Shown: positions 1 through 9,426 of the stretch, in pieces
How positions within the stretch are numbered: position 1 is the first letter of the stretch
Layout: the number at the start of each line of letters is the position of its first letter
Source: Endozoicomonas gorgoniicola
GTDB lineage: Bacteria; Pseudomonadota; Gammaproteobacteria; Pseudomonadales; Endozoicomonadaceae
DNA length: 64,000 bases
Direction: 5' to 3'
Assembly (NCBI RefSeq): GCF_025562715.2
Contig: NZ_JAPFCC010000001.1
Location: forward strand, 5,026,001-5,090,000
The notes under the pieces: model-generated
The model's database searches: none
What the model was told of the DNA's origin: nothing
What the model saw: the letters and a program-made list of their open reading frames with translations, nothing else
Program-made: the position numbers and the translations under genes

Positions 1-799
1 CTATGTGTGTTTTATTCTGGTTGACCGTCAGTTTCAGGTCTTGCTCCAGTACTTTGGTCGCCACTTTCAGAGCGTTTTCTGCCGCTGCTTTGGAGCCACA
101 CAGAATCAGGATATCGTCCGCATAGCGGACAATCCTGTGCTTGCGTCGCATCATTTCCTGATCAAACGCATCAAGATAGACGTTTGAGATTAAGGGACTG
201 ATCACTCCGCCCTGTGGACTGCCTGTTTCCGTGGCTTCCAGTTGATAGCCAACCATCACCCCGCTTTTCAGGAACATTCTGATCAGGTTCAGGATGCTTC
301 CATCTGCCACTTTGTGCCTGAACGCCTTGAGAATTAACTCGTGGTCGAGTCGGTCAAAGCATTTGGACAAGTCCATGTCCACCACCCAGCGTCTGTCGTA
401 CTTCCGTATGAACAGGGTCGCCTTGGTAATGGCTTGATGGCAGCTTCGATTCGGTCTATACCCATAGCTGGACGGGTGGAAGTCCGGATCAAAGATCGGG
501 GTCAGGATATTTAGAAGTGCTTGTTGGACGATTCGGTCTTTTACTGCGGGGATTCCCAGCAGACGCTTTCCACCGTCTTCTTTGTCGATTTCTACACGCT
601 TTACCGGTAGCGGTTTGTAGCGCTTTTCCCGCAATTCAAGCAGTAACTGTTCAAGATTCCCACGCAGATTCGAGGCGTAGTCGCTCAGGCTCTGCCCATC
701 TATTCCGGCCGCACCTTTCGCTTTCCATACCTTTTTGAATCCGTTGTAAAGCGCTTCCATCGTCAGCAAGCGCCCATACAGGCTATAATATACTCTCAT
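1..799 (-). CDS. ltrA: Group II intron reverse transcriptase/maturase, copy 1 (C-terminus outside window)
   Basis: The first 266 codons of the intron-encoded protein are present and match the complete copy at 1614-2879. The visible part covers the finger and palm regions of the reverse transcriptase, including the YADD active site near residues 226-229. The maturase X domain would lie beyond the window edge. The frame is open to the first base, so truncation is by the window, not by mutation. Confidence 0.85.
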   Translation of the reverse strand, partial: MRVYYSLYGRLLTMEALYNGFKKVWKAKGAAGIDGQSLSDYASNLRGNLEQLLLELREKRYKPLPVKRVEIDKEDGGKRLLGIPAVKDRIVQQALLNILTPIFDPDFHPSSYGYRPNRSCHQAITKATLFIRKYDRRWVVDMDLSKCFDRLDHELILKAFRHKVADGSILNLIRMFLKSGVMVGYQLEATETGSPQGGVISPLISNVYLDAFDQEMMRRKHRIVRYADDILILCGSKAAAENALKVATKVLEQDLKLTVNQNKTHI

Positions 800-1528
800 C
801 AGTTACTGTCTCACGACAGACAGATTGCGCCATCCTTCTACTGTGGCCGGATTCTTCATGGACATTCACAGGCGTTCTGGCTCAAGGCAATCTACCTGCT
901 ACCTGTCCTTTACTCCCGAGCGCGGCTCTTTCTTTTAGCAGGATTGTTCCCAACCTCACCAGCCGAAGATGTCCTGCCTCGTCAGGCAGCTTGTGCGCTC
1001 ACAGTGTCATTCCTGCGGTCTGACTGTTCTTTAAGAATGCTTCACCCCTTCGCAACATCTGCCGCTTTTGACGACACATGCCCTACAGTCACTCTGGCTG
1101 TAGTCATTCCGGTTTTGCCCTCCGAACGGTTACCCGCCTTCACAGGCCGGAATTTCATCACTACTACAGGATCATCTGCCACCTCACACCACTGTTACCC
1201 TTGAGTTTCCTCTTGCGATAACAGCCCCTGAGATTCAGAGATTGATGCCAGGCTTCCCCAGTTACTAAACGGTTCCCTGTCAGAAATGCCACCCTCAAGC
1301 ACAGAGTTGGGACTGACTGAGTATCGGGCTTTGCGCTATTTCGCACGCTTGCCGCTCCCAACCTGCCGAATCAGGTTCGCTTGCGCTGTGTACCTCTGAC
1401 TTCCTATGGCTTCCTTCAGACCCAACCGTTGGCCAGTTACGCCCTTGCCATTCAGATTGCCTTCCCCTCAGTCGGGGCGGCTCAGGCTTCTTTCAGCCTG
1501 ACGGGTTTGCCCGCTTCGCTGGGCAAAC
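1..1528 (-). mobile_element. Group II intron, copy 1 (5' part; cut by window start)
   Basis: This stretch repeats positions 2081-3608 with a constant offset of 2080 bp; every line compared was identical. It is the 5' part of a group II intron on the minus strand: the upstream RNA domains (about 800-1528) and most of the reverse transcriptase frame. Its 3' end, with domains V and VI, lies left of the window. It starts directly where the 3' end of the next copy stops (1528/1529), so the two copies are head to tail with no spacer. It could be a real tandem insertion or an assembly duplication. Confidence 0.85.
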
Positions 1529-1605
1529 ATTAGGTAAGGCGGGGCTATTGCCCCGTCCTTCCCACAGAACCGTGCGTACGGACCTCGTACACGGCTCCTG
1601 CACTC
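1529..1605 (-). ncRNA. Group II intron domains V and VI (catalytic core and branch-point helix)
   Basis: On the minus strand, positions 1597-1567 read GAGCCGTG...CACGGTTC, the conserved domain V hairpin with its AGC catalytic triad at the base. It is followed by a GC-rich hairpin (GGGGC/GCCCC, about 1540-1560) and the terminal CCTTACCTAAT, which fits domain VI with a bulged adenosine. This fixes the 3' end of the element at 1529 within a base or two. Confidence 0.8.
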
Positions 1606-1613
1606 TCTATCCC

Positions 1614-2879
1614 TTAACAATAAGGGGCAAGAACGCCCGTTTTAACGCCTTCCAAATTGAACAACTTTATCTCATTGAACCAGTTGTTCGGCATGGCTAA
1701 ATGCGACAGGGGACTGCACGCATTTCTCCATGAACGCATTTTGATGTACTTAAATGGTGGCTTGTAACCCAGTTGCTTCAGCCGACGATGCAGCTTCGCT
1801 GGTTTCTTCCACTGTTTCAGTTGTAAACATCTCAGCCTGCGCCTCATCCATCCTGTCAGCCGTTTTAATTCACGACTACAGTTCGCTATCCTGAAGTAAT
1901 TAGCAAATCCTCGTATCACAGGGTTCAGTTCTCGGATTACTCCTTCAAGGTTCGTTCCCCGATTCCTTTTCGTGATTCGCTTTACCTTTGCTTTCAGTGC
2001 GTTGAGCTTCTTTTCCTGTATGCGCGTATAGCTGCTCAGGATTTCAACTCCCAGAAATTTCACACCCTCGCCGCTATGGGCTATGTGTGTTTTATTCTGG
2101 TTGACCGTCAGTTTCAGGTCTTGCTCCAGTACTTTGGTCGCCACTTTCAGAGCGTTTTCTGCCGCTGCTTTGGAGCCACACAGAATCAGGATATCGTCCG
2201 CATAGCGGACAATCCTGTGCTTGCGTCGCATCATTTCCTGATCAAACGCATCAAGATAGACGTTTGAGATTAAGGGACTGATCACTCCGCCCTGTGGACT
2301 GCCTGTTTCCGTGGCTTCCAGTTGATAGCCAACCATCACCCCGCTTTTCAGGAACATTCTGATCAGGTTCAGGATGCTTCCATCTGCCACTTTGTGCCTG
2401 AACGCCTTGAGAATTAACTCGTGGTCGAGTCGGTCAAAGCATTTGGACAAGTCCATGTCCACCACCCAGCGTCTGTCGTACTTCCGTATGAACAGGGTCG
2501 CCTTGGTAATGGCTTGATGGCAGCTTCGATTCGGTCTATACCCATAGCTGGACGGGTGGAAGTCCGGATCAAAGATCGGGGTCAGGATATTTAGAAGTGC
2601 TTGTTGGACGATTCGGTCTTTTACTGCGGGGATTCCCAGCAGACGCTTTCCACCGTCTTCTTTGTCGATTTCTACACGCTTTACCGGTAGCGGTTTGTAG
2701 CGCTTTTCCCGCAATTCAAGCAGTAACTGTTCAAGATTCCCACGCAGATTCGAGGCGTAGTCGCTCAGGCTCTGCCCATCTATTCCGGCCGCACCTTTCG
2801 CTTTCCATACCTTTTTGAATCCGTTGTAAAGCGCTTCCATCGTCAGCAAGCGCCCATACAGGCTATAATATACTCTCAT
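1614..2879 (-). CDS. ltrA: Group II intron reverse transcriptase/maturase
   Basis: The 421-residue protein has the layout of intron-encoded reverse transcriptases. An N-terminal region has the GAAGIDG signature (about residues 30-36). The RT palm has DMDLSKCFD (about 141-149), the GSPQGGVISPL block (about 193-203) and the YADD catalytic motif (226-229). A basic maturase X/thumb region follows (about 250-380). It ends without an HNH endonuclease domain, as in class C and some other bacterial classes. It would make cDNA at the target site and help the intron RNA fold for splicing. The first ATG is used; a second Met at residue 14 is a possible alternative start. Confidence 0.92.
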   Translation of the reverse strand: MRVYYSLYGRLLTMEALYNGFKKVWKAKGAAGIDGQSLSDYASNLRGNLEQLLLELREKRYKPLPVKRVEIDKEDGGKRLLGIPAVKDRIVQQALLNILTPIFDPDFHPSSYGYRPNRSCHQAITKATLFIRKYDRRWVVDMDLSKCFDRLDHELILKAFRHKVADGSILNLIRMFLKSGVMVGYQLEATETGSPQGGVISPLISNVYLDAFDQEMMRRKHRIVRYADDILILCGSKAAAENALKVATKVLEQDLKLTVNQNKTHIAHSGEGVKFLGVEILSSYTRIQEKKLNALKAKVKRITKRNRGTNLEGVIRELNPVIRGFANYFRIANCSRELKRLTGWMRRRLRCLQLKQWKKPAKLHRRLKQLGYKPPFKYIKMRSWRNACSPLSHLAMPNNWFNEIKLFNLEGVKTGVLAPYC

Positions 2880-3612
2880 CAGTTACTGTCTCACGACAGA
2901 CAGATTGCGCCATCCTTCTACTGTGGCCGGATTCTTCATGGACATTCACAGGCGTTCTGGCTCAAGGCAATCTACCTGCTACCTGTCCTTTACTCCCGAG
3001 CGCGGCTCTTTCTTTTAGCAGGATTGTTCCCAACCTCACCAGCCGAAGATGTCCTGCCTCGTCAGGCAGCTTGTGCGCTCACAGTGTCATTCCTGCGGTC
3101 TGACTGTTCTTTAAGAATGCTTCACCCCTTCGCAACATCTGCCGCTTTTGACGACACATGCCCTACAGTCACTCTGGCTGTAGTCATTCCGGTTTTGCCC
3201 TCCGAACGGTTACCCGCCTTCACAGGCCGGAATTTCATCACTACTACAGGATCATCTGCCACCTCACACCACTGTTACCCTTGAGTTTCCTCTTGCGATA
3301 ACAGCCCCTGAGATTCAGAGATTGATGCCAGGCTTCCCCAGTTACTAAACGGTTCCCTGTCAGAAATGCCACCCTCAAGCACAGAGTTGGGACTGACTGA
3401 GTATCGGGCTTTGCGCTATTTCGCACGCTTGCCGCTCCCAACCTGCCGAATCAGGTTCGCTTGCGCTGTGTACCTCTGACTTCCTATGGCTTCCTTCAGA
3501 CCCAACCGTTGGCCAGTTACGCCCTTGCCATTCAGATTGCCTTCCCCTCAGTCGGGGCGGCTCAGGCTTCTTTCAGCCTGACGGGTTTGCCCGCTTCGCT
3601 GGGCAAACAAAG

Positions 3613-3637
3613 AAAAAGCCGCTGTTTGCGGCTTTTT
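3613..3637. terminator. Bidirectional terminator hairpin next to the intron
   Basis: AAAAAGCCGC and GCGGCTTTTT form a perfect 10-bp stem around a 5-base loop. It has T runs on either strand, so it could end transcripts both ways. It is four bases from the inferred intron 5' end (3608), matching the terminator-adjacent insertion habit of class C introns. Confidence 0.75.
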
Positions 3638-3685
3638 CCATATCTGGACACCTATATTCAATATCATGAGTCACCGGAGACCGGC

Positions 3686-4552
3686 ATGAAATGGCAGGGA
3701 ATCAATGAATTTGTTCATGTAGCGGAAGCCTCAAGCTTTACCCGGGCTGCCAGGAAGCTTGGGGTGTCCACTGCCCAGATTAGCCGTCAGATCAATTACC
3801 TGGAAAACAGGCTGAATATAAAGCTGTTTTACAGGACAACCAGAAAGGTGTCGTTAACAGAGGAAGGGGCTATTTATTATCAACACTGCCGGGCAATTGT
3901 GAATCAGTTAGAAGAAGCTGAGATTGCTGCAACCAATTTGCAAAGCAAACCCAGGGGAAAAATAAAGCTAACGGCTCCTGTCACCTATGGAGAGCAAAAG
4001 GTTTTACCTCTGGTCAATGACTTTGTCTGTCTCTATCCGGATATTGAAGCATCCGTTTATCTGGCCAACAGCCAGTTGGATATTATTGAAGAAGGTTACG
4101 ATATAGCCATACGACTCGGAGAATTAACAGACTCCAGCTTTATGGCAAAAAAACTGGCGACCAGGGCCAACTATGTTTGCGCCTCCCCCGGGTACCTGAA
4201 AAAACACGGTACGCCACAATCCCCGGCAGACTTAAATTCACACAACTGTTTACTGGGAACGGTGGATCACTGGCATTTTTTCGTGGAGGGTGCCACAAAA
4301 GACTTCCGGGTATCAGGACGGCTTCGTTATAACAGTGGCTATGCACTGGTTGATGCGGCTTTAAAATCGCTGGGCATAGTGCAGCTACCCGATTTTTATG
4401 TACAACAACATCTGGATGATGGCACCTTGATTTCCATACTGGATGATTACAGACCAAAAGAAGAAGGCATCTGGGCTGTCTATCCATATAACAGGCAATT
4501 GTCGCCTAAAATTAAAATGTTGATTGAATACCTTACCGAACACCTGAAGTGA
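3686..4552 (+). CDS. LysR-family transcriptional regulator
   Basis: The 288-residue protein has an N-terminal winged helix-turn-helix (about residues 5-62, with FTRAARKLGVSTAQISRQI) and a C-terminal periplasmic-binding-like effector domain (about 90-285). The frame stays open upstream into intron sequence, but the first 75 codons there would encode intron and terminator DNA. ATG 3686 (MKWQGINEF) is therefore taken as the start and gives the normal LysR length. It resembles the CrgA/DsdC-like group of short LysR proteins. Its target is unknown; the gene that would usually sit divergently next to it may have been displaced by the introns. Confidence 0.85.
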   Translation: MKWQGINEFVHVAEASSFTRAARKLGVSTAQISRQINYLENRLNIKLFYRTTRKVSLTEEGAIYYQHCRAIVNQLEEAEIAATNLQSKPRGKIKLTAPVTYGEQKVLPLVNDFVCLYPDIEASVYLANSQLDIIEEGYDIAIRLGELTDSSFMAKKLATRANYVCASPGYLKKHGTPQSPADLNSHNCLLGTVDHWHFFVEGATKDFRVSGRLRYNSGYALVDAALKSLGIVQLPDFYVQQHLDDGTLISILDDYRPKEEGIWAVYPYNRQLSPKIKMLIEYLTEHLK

Positions 4553-4572
4553 CTTCTGTCTTGCGCGAGTTA

Positions 4573-5736
4573 TTATCGAATCCTCAGGAAGCCCCCCGGC
4601 ACCAACTTTACCAGCCCCTCCATTTCCAGCTCTGTCAGAACCACCGACAGTTCTTCGCAGGGCAGTCCTGATACCTGACTGAGCAAGTCCATACTGGCCA
4701 CATCAAAACCCATGCAGTCCAGAACATGCAGATGCTGACTGTTAATCACATCGCTGACTATTTCTGGTTCAGCTTCTGCTTCCTCCAGCATTGGCTCAAG
4801 CAGGGGCTGAAGTTCAACCAGTATATCTTCATGGTTTTCTACCAGAACCGCGCCTTCCCGCAATAACTGGTGACAGCCTTTAGAGAGAGGGTTTAGCACT
4901 GAGCCGGGAACCGCAAATACATCTCGCCCCTGTTCCGCAGCCAGACGGGCAGAAATCAATGAACCACTTTTCTGCTCGGCTTCAACCACCAGAACACCAA
5001 GAGACAGCCCACTGATGATGCGGTTACGTCTGGGAAAGTGTCCGGGGCTGGGAGATGTTCCCAGGGGGAACTCACTGACAATGGCTCCCTGCTGGGCAAT
5101 CAGGGAATAAAGATTACGGTGGTTTCGGGGATAAACCTGGTCAACGCCTGTCCCCAGAACAGCCACCGTACTGCCGTAACTGCTTAAAACACCCTGATGA
5201 GCTGCTGCGTCAATACCCAGCGCCAGACCGCTGGTAATAACCAGACCACTTTTACCCAGTTCAAGGGCAAGATCATAAGCCAGCCTGCACCCCGGTGGGG
5301 TAGGGCGACGACTACCGACGATTGCCAGCTGCGGTTCTGACAGCAGTTTTGGGTTACCAATCACATACAGCAGTGGTGGCGCATCCGGGATCTCTTTTAA
5401 TCGGGCGGGATAATCCGGACAGTTAACACTGAGAATATGGTGGGCTTCACTGGATTCCAGCCAGTTGCGCGTATAGTTAAGCCGCTCACTGATATCAGGA
5501 GTTTCCGGATTTCCGGCAATATGCTGTGCAAGCTTATCGGGTAAACCAGCTTTGAGTTGCTGATAGGAGGCTGAAAGGATGGCTTCCGGATGACCAAATT
5601 CTTTGAGCAGTGACCGATAACGAACAGCACCCAGTCCGGGAATAAATGAAAGCAGCAACCATTGACTCAGTTGCTGCCATTCCTGCTGTTGCGATGCCTC
5701 ATGTTCGGCATTCTGCCTGGTCAGTTCAAGGGTCAT
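4573..5736 (-). CDS. dprA: DNA-processing protein DprA (Smf)
   Basis: DprA loads RecA onto incoming single-stranded DNA during natural transformation. The 387-residue protein has a helical N-terminal region, a Rossmann-like DprA core (about 110-300) with GSRRPTPPG, the SGLALGIDAAAHQG block and FPRRNRIISGLS, and a C-terminal winged-helix-like segment (about 320-387). It starts 4 bp inside the end of the LysM gene (ATGA overlap), so the two are translationally coupled, as in pseudomonads. Its stop faces the LysR gene stop, 20 bp away. Confidence 0.95.
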   Translation of the reverse strand: MTLELTRQNAEHEASQQQEWQQLSQWLLLSFIPGLGAVRYRSLLKEFGHPEAILSASYQQLKAGLPDKLAQHIAGNPETPDISERLNYTRNWLESSEAHHILSVNCPDYPARLKEIPDAPPLLYVIGNPKLLSEPQLAIVGSRRPTPPGCRLAYDLALELGKSGLVITSGLALGIDAAAHQGVLSSYGSTVAVLGTGVDQVYPRNHRNLYSLIAQQGAIVSEFPLGTSPSPGHFPRRNRIISGLSLGVLVVEAEQKSGSLISARLAAEQGRDVFAVPGSVLNPLSKGCHQLLREGAVLVENHEDILVELQPLLEPMLEEAEAEPEIVSDVINSQHLHVLDCMGFDVASMDLLSQVSGLPCEELSVVLTELEMEGLVKLVPGGFLRIR

Positions 5737-6767
5737 TCCGGACTCTTTATGTTATCCCCAATACTGATATCTTCGTTTGCTGACAGTACAATACCATAGC
5801 TCAATTTTTCGAACGGGCGATAAACCATTATCATTCCCACCCTCTCAGGTGGCAGCTGAACACTCTGTCCGGAAACCGGGTCTTTAACCTGCAAACTTTT
5901 ATGGACAGTCAGAAGGTCGCCCTGTTTTAAACCTTCCCGCAGGCCCTTATTGATGATAACCGTATTGAGTCGACCGACTCTGTCAACAGCATCAAGCACG
6001 GACACAACGGCTCCTTCCACAGGAGCATCCGGAGCGCGGGGAAAAAAGGTAGTCGTTTGCGAGAAGGTATCGGCGGGCAGCACCCGGTCACCGGCACGAA
6101 CCTCCCTGTTACTGTTAATCAGCCTGAGCGTGGCAACATCGCTGGAGGCTTTAACCATTGCCGCGTTGGCAATATCTATCGCCACTACGCCCAGCAGCTC
6201 ACCACTGGCAGGGTCGGAAATCATTTTGCCCGAACGGTAAACCCCAAGGGTTCGTCCATACAGAGCCTTCACCTGTCCTCTGGCATAAATCCGGTCTCCT
6301 GTACCGGCGATAATTCTCTGCTGTTTGGTCGCAAATACATAGGGAGCCGCCTCCATTTCCTGCATATTATTAAATATCCGGCTGCTGTTCAGGAAGGCGT
6401 CTATTGCCTGAAGGGGAATAGCAGGAATTGCAGATTCTGCCGGGAGAGTGCGAACTTTCGGGCTGAGTTTTATCGTCCGGCCGCTTTCACCTCGCCGTAC
6501 AATCGTCAGTCGTGGGCGACCATCGACATACACAAGACTGATGACATCTCCGGGGAAAATAAGATGCGGGTTATGAATCTGGGCATTCGCATGCCAGATT
6601 TCCGGCCACAGCCAGGGGCTTTTCAGGAATCGGTTGGATATATCCCACAGGGTATCGCCTCTGGTAACGATATATTCTCTTGGGGAATCGGATTTGATCG
6701 GACTTTCAAAGGCAAAACCCGATGTGGCAATACACGCTAGCAAAACCCCAAGAACGAAGCTTCTCAT
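5733..6767 (-). CDS. tsaP: LysM-domain protein, TsaP-like (type IV pilus secretin-associated)
   Basis: The 344-residue exported protein has an N-terminal signal peptide (MRSFVLGVLLACIATSGFA). A LysM peptidoglycan-binding domain follows at about residues 30-80 (YIVTRGDTLWDISNRFL ... PGDVISLVYVDG). The rest is a longer beta-rich C-terminal region. Length, architecture and position directly upstream of dprA and divergent from def-fmt-rsmB match the Pseudomonas gene called tsaP, whose product anchors the type IV pilus secretin to peptidoglycan. No pilus genes are in this window, so the pilus role is inferred from family and synteny. Confidence 0.8.
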   Translation of the reverse strand: MRSFVLGVLLACIATSGFAFESPIKSDSPREYIVTRGDTLWDISNRFLKSPWLWPEIWHANAQIHNPHLIFPGDVISLVYVDGRPRLTIVRRGESGRTIKLSPKVRTLPAESAIPAIPLQAIDAFLNSSRIFNNMQEMEAAPYVFATKQQRIIAGTGDRIYARGQVKALYGRTLGVYRSGKMISDPASGELLGVVAIDIANAAMVKASSDVATLRLINSNREVRAGDRVLPADTFSQTTTFFPRAPDAPVEGAVVSVLDAVDRVGRLNTVIINKGLREGLKQGDLLTVHKSLQVKDPVSGQSVQLPPERVGMIMVYRPFEKLSYGIVLSANEDISIGDNIKSPE

Positions 6768-7033
6768 GTCAGAGCGACCCTTGATTTTTTATTTTTATCA
6801 TTGCCCGAAGTGCATCAATTAGCGCTCAAATTGAGCAATGAATGTTATCTACAGTTTCGACCAGAGTACCTCTTTCTGAATATGCATACGCTTTTGCTGT
6901 TACCAGAGGTCTACCTGATGATTTCTTATGCGGGGGATACAGGCTGATGAGTATTAATGTACTTAAAACTACCTATATACCAAAAAGATATTTAAAATTA
7001 TTTTCTAATCAATTTTTTCTATCAGAGACTCTC

Positions 7034-7543
7034 ATGGCACTGCTCGATATTCTGGAATACCCTGACGAAAGACTGCGCACCATCGCCAAACCAATCAGTG
7101 AAGTGAACGATGATGTTCGCAAGATCGTTGATGACATGCTGGAAACCATGTACAACGCCAAAGGCGTTGGTCTGGCTGCCACTCAGGTGAATATCCACCA
7201 GCGCATCGTGGTGATGGACTTCTCTAAAGACAATAGCGAGCCTCTGGTACTGATTAACCCAACATTTGAATCCCTGACAGAAGAATTGACTGATATCTCC
7301 GAAGGCTGTTTATCGGTACCGGGTGTGTTTGAGTTGCTGGATCGTCCTGCCTCCGTGCGCCTGACGGCTCTGGATCGTGATGGTAATGAGTATTCTATGG
7401 ATTTCGACGGTCTGGCAGCCGTGTGCGTTCAGCACGAAATCGATCACCTGAATGGCAAGCTGTTTGTGGATTACCTGTCCAAACTGAAGCAGGATCGTAT
7501 TCGCAAGAAGATGGTCAAGCATAAGCGCCTGACTGTCGCCTGA
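7034..7543 (+). CDS. def: Peptide deformylase
   Basis: Removes the formyl group from the N-terminal methionine of nascent proteins. The 169-residue product has all three metal-site motifs: GVGLAATQV (motif 1), EGCLSVPG with the Cys ligand (motif 2) and QHEIDHLNG with the HExxH pair (motif 3). ATG 7034 is chosen because it gives the family length and N-terminus (MALLDILEYPDERLR). The open frame upstream (from 6842) is AT-rich and unlike the family. In most relatives def is followed directly by fmt; here an unrelated 1.65-kb gene lies between them. Confidence 0.97.
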   Translation: MALLDILEYPDERLRTIAKPISEVNDDVRKIVDDMLETMYNAKGVGLAATQVNIHQRIVVMDFSKDNSEPLVLINPTFESLTEELTDISEGCLSVPGVFELLDRPASVRLTALDRDGNEYSMDFDGLAAVCVQHEIDHLNGKLFVDYLSKLKQDRIRKKMVKHKRLTVA

Positions 7544-7637
7544 CTATTGCCTGACAATCGTCTGACTGTTAGCCCGGCATGATTTAATAGACTTGAGTCA
7601 TGCCGATAGTATCTACAGAAAAACTGTGGATGCATCA

Positions 7638-9290
7638 ATGATAAAAAAAATATTACCAACCATAATACTTTACCTTTTTGTTTTACCTCTGGTTGCAGAG
7701 GATAACCCTATAAGCAAAAACAAAGAAAATATAATTCTTATGGCAGCAAGTGCCTCAGAAGGGCTAGGTGACTACGCATACGGCGTCAAAATATACCATC
7801 TGCTGAATACAAAAATAACGGATGCAAATGTCGGCTTAATTCTCTATGGAGAACCTCATAAGAAAGAAGCTGTATTAAAAATATATTCTAAAGAGTTTGA
7901 AGAAAATTCTGTCATCTGGATTACAAATACAGACTCAGGAGAAGCCAGGCCCTCGATAAATCCGGACGAAGAAAGCTTATTATCTCGATTTTTAGAAGGA
8001 AAGAACGCCACCAATACCGTTCTGGCTCATGTTGGTTCAAATCCAGAAAATTTATTTCCTGTGAAATACCTGAATGGTTTGGACCTCTCTGTAAAGCTCA
8101 ACATTACTGAAATGTTTTACTGTGATGGAAACCCCGGTATGTCGATAGCTTCAGAAGCCATATCGGGCTTGAACGATAGCTGGCATCTGGAGAATAGCGA
8201 CCTGTCACTCCTCAAAAAGTATTGGTGGTTTACTGCTGATGTTTTTGAAGATGAAAGCGACAATGATGATCTGGAAAATGATGATCTGGAAAATGAAACC
8301 CATACAGAAAGCGATAGCGATCTCAGGATGAATTTACTGGGAGAAAACAATTATTCTTTCGGGGTAAAGTCAAAACACTCAAATAATGTCAATTCTTTTT
8401 GTGAAGACAACCACTCATTAAACTCTTATTTCTCATATAATGGACAGACATCAGGGGAACAAAAAATAGGCTTATTGCTCTCTGAAAGCCAAAAGAGAAT
8501 GGTTGAAAATTTCTCAGAAATCAGTATTCCAAAACTATACGAAACCGTTCCGGAAAATGCCTTCAAATCAAATCATGAATTTTTAAAAATCTTATCAGGG
8601 AAAGACAGTACCGAAGACCAAATAAAATGGCTGCAAAACGATGGCTCTTATTTTTTCAGTTATATGCACGATGACCTGTCAAAATTAGACTTTATATCAA
8701 CTACATTGCCCATTGCTGATCCGACAAAGGACATTAAGTATGTAACAAGCTTTCAAAGACTTGAAAAATACTTTGCAAATCCAGAACTCAAAGAATTAAT
8801 AAAAACCTTACTGAATAGAATTATGGAAGACAACTCTATTCAACGGATTGTATTTTGGTCAGGCAATGATAATAGCTCCACAGAATATATACACCCAACT
8901 CAGAAAGGACGTACTTTATGGCTGATCAACCCTTTTCCAATAAGCAAGCCACTACTGGACTTGATTGCCATTGCATCCAGTCAGCCGGTTGCCGGGTGTA
9001 CAGGAGATCACAGCTTTTATGACATCGTTTCCATAGGAAAATTACCTTACTACGAAAGAGTTCCTCATATATCGGTTCTTCCTATTGAGCTATCAGATAT
9101 GTCTGAGGATGAGCAGCTGATGACACTCTCAGATTACTTCGATACATTTTCTTCTACAGAGAAAACCAAACTGCTCAAACAGAAAAAAACGTTCGTAGAA
9201 TGGCAAAAGTTCAGAAAACAGCTGTGGCAAAATAATAATGGAAGCACAGCATTAATCGAACTGTTTGAAGACGCTCTCTCAGACCTCTAA
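7638..9290 (+). CDS. Secreted protein of unknown function, possibly glycosyltransferase-like
   Basis: I do not recognise this 550-residue protein. Starting at ATG 7638 it has a convincing signal peptide (MIKKILPTIILYLFVLPLVA); an upstream in-frame ATG at 7593 would spoil it. An acidic low-complexity insert with a repeated DDLEN unit lies near residues 205-229. Near residues 453-472, CTGDHSFYDIVSIGKLPYYE resembles the GD-x-S-x-x-(E/D)-(A/I)...GK-P-F/Y-Y pattern seen near the donor site of some GT-B glycosyltransferases; this is only a resemblance. The gene is more AT-rich than its neighbours and splits def from fmt, both signs of acquisition. An exported host-interaction factor is possible but unproven. 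Confidence 0.6.
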   Translation: MIKKILPTIILYLFVLPLVAEDNPISKNKENIILMAASASEGLGDYAYGVKIYHLLNTKITDANVGLILYGEPHKKEAVLKIYSKEFEENSVIWITNTDSGEARPSINPDEESLLSRFLEGKNATNTVLAHVGSNPENLFPVKYLNGLDLSVKLNITEMFYCDGNPGMSIASEAISGLNDSWHLENSDLSLLKKYWWFTADVFEDESDNDDLENDDLENETHTESDSDLRMNLLGENNYSFGVKSKHSNNVNSFCEDNHSLNSYFSYNGQTSGEQKIGLLLSESQKRMVENFSEISIPKLYETVPENAFKSNHEFLKILSGKDSTEDQIKWLQNDGSYFFSYMHDDLSKLDFISTTLPIADPTKDIKYVTSFQRLEKYFANPELKELIKTLLNRIMEDNSIQRIVFWSGNDNSSTEYIHPTQKGRTLWLINPFPISKPLLDLIAIASSQPVAGCTGDHSFYDIVSIGKLPYYERVPHISVLPIELSDMSEDEQLMTLSDYFDTFSSTEKTKLLKQKKTFVEWQKFRKQLWQNNNGSTALIELFEDALSDL

Positions 9291-9426
9291 CAAACACAGC
9301 TGTACTAGTGTACCTCATACTCTGCCACAACCAGGATTTTACTCTCTGTAGCAGTTTCCTTATCATTCATCGTCATCTCTTATATCTCCGCTGCTGCGGA
9401 GCCATTCATAAGTCCCGAATATCGAA

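Larger units (their letters stand above)
1529..3608 (-). mobile_element. Group II intron, copy 2 (complete, 2080 bp)
   Basis: Read on the minus strand, the element runs from GTTTGCCCAGCG (3608 downward) to CCTTACCTAAT (ending 1529). The upstream part (about 2880-3608) is non-coding and rich in stem-loops, as expected for domains I-III. The reverse transcriptase lies in domain IV, and domains V and VI sit near the 3' end. The 5' boundary is inferred from where the 2080-bp repeat stops matching (3608/3609) and is next to a terminator stem with a T run, a known preference of class C introns. The first bases GTTTG differ from the usual GTGYG, so the exact 5' splice site is uncertain; a GTGCG also occurs at 3426. 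Confidence 0.8.

Noticed and set aside
3461..3685. A 75-codon N-terminal extension of the LysR protein reading through intron and terminator sequence
   Set aside because: It encodes intron 5' DNA and the terminator hairpin; ATG 3686 gives the normal LysR N-terminus.
6057..6740. A 227-codon open frame on the plus strand
   Set aside because: Antisense to the LysM-domain gene, which has family motifs and a signal peptide.
6842..7033. A 64-codon N-terminal extension of peptide deformylase
   Set aside because: AT-rich, unlike the family, and ATG 7034 gives the full normal enzyme.
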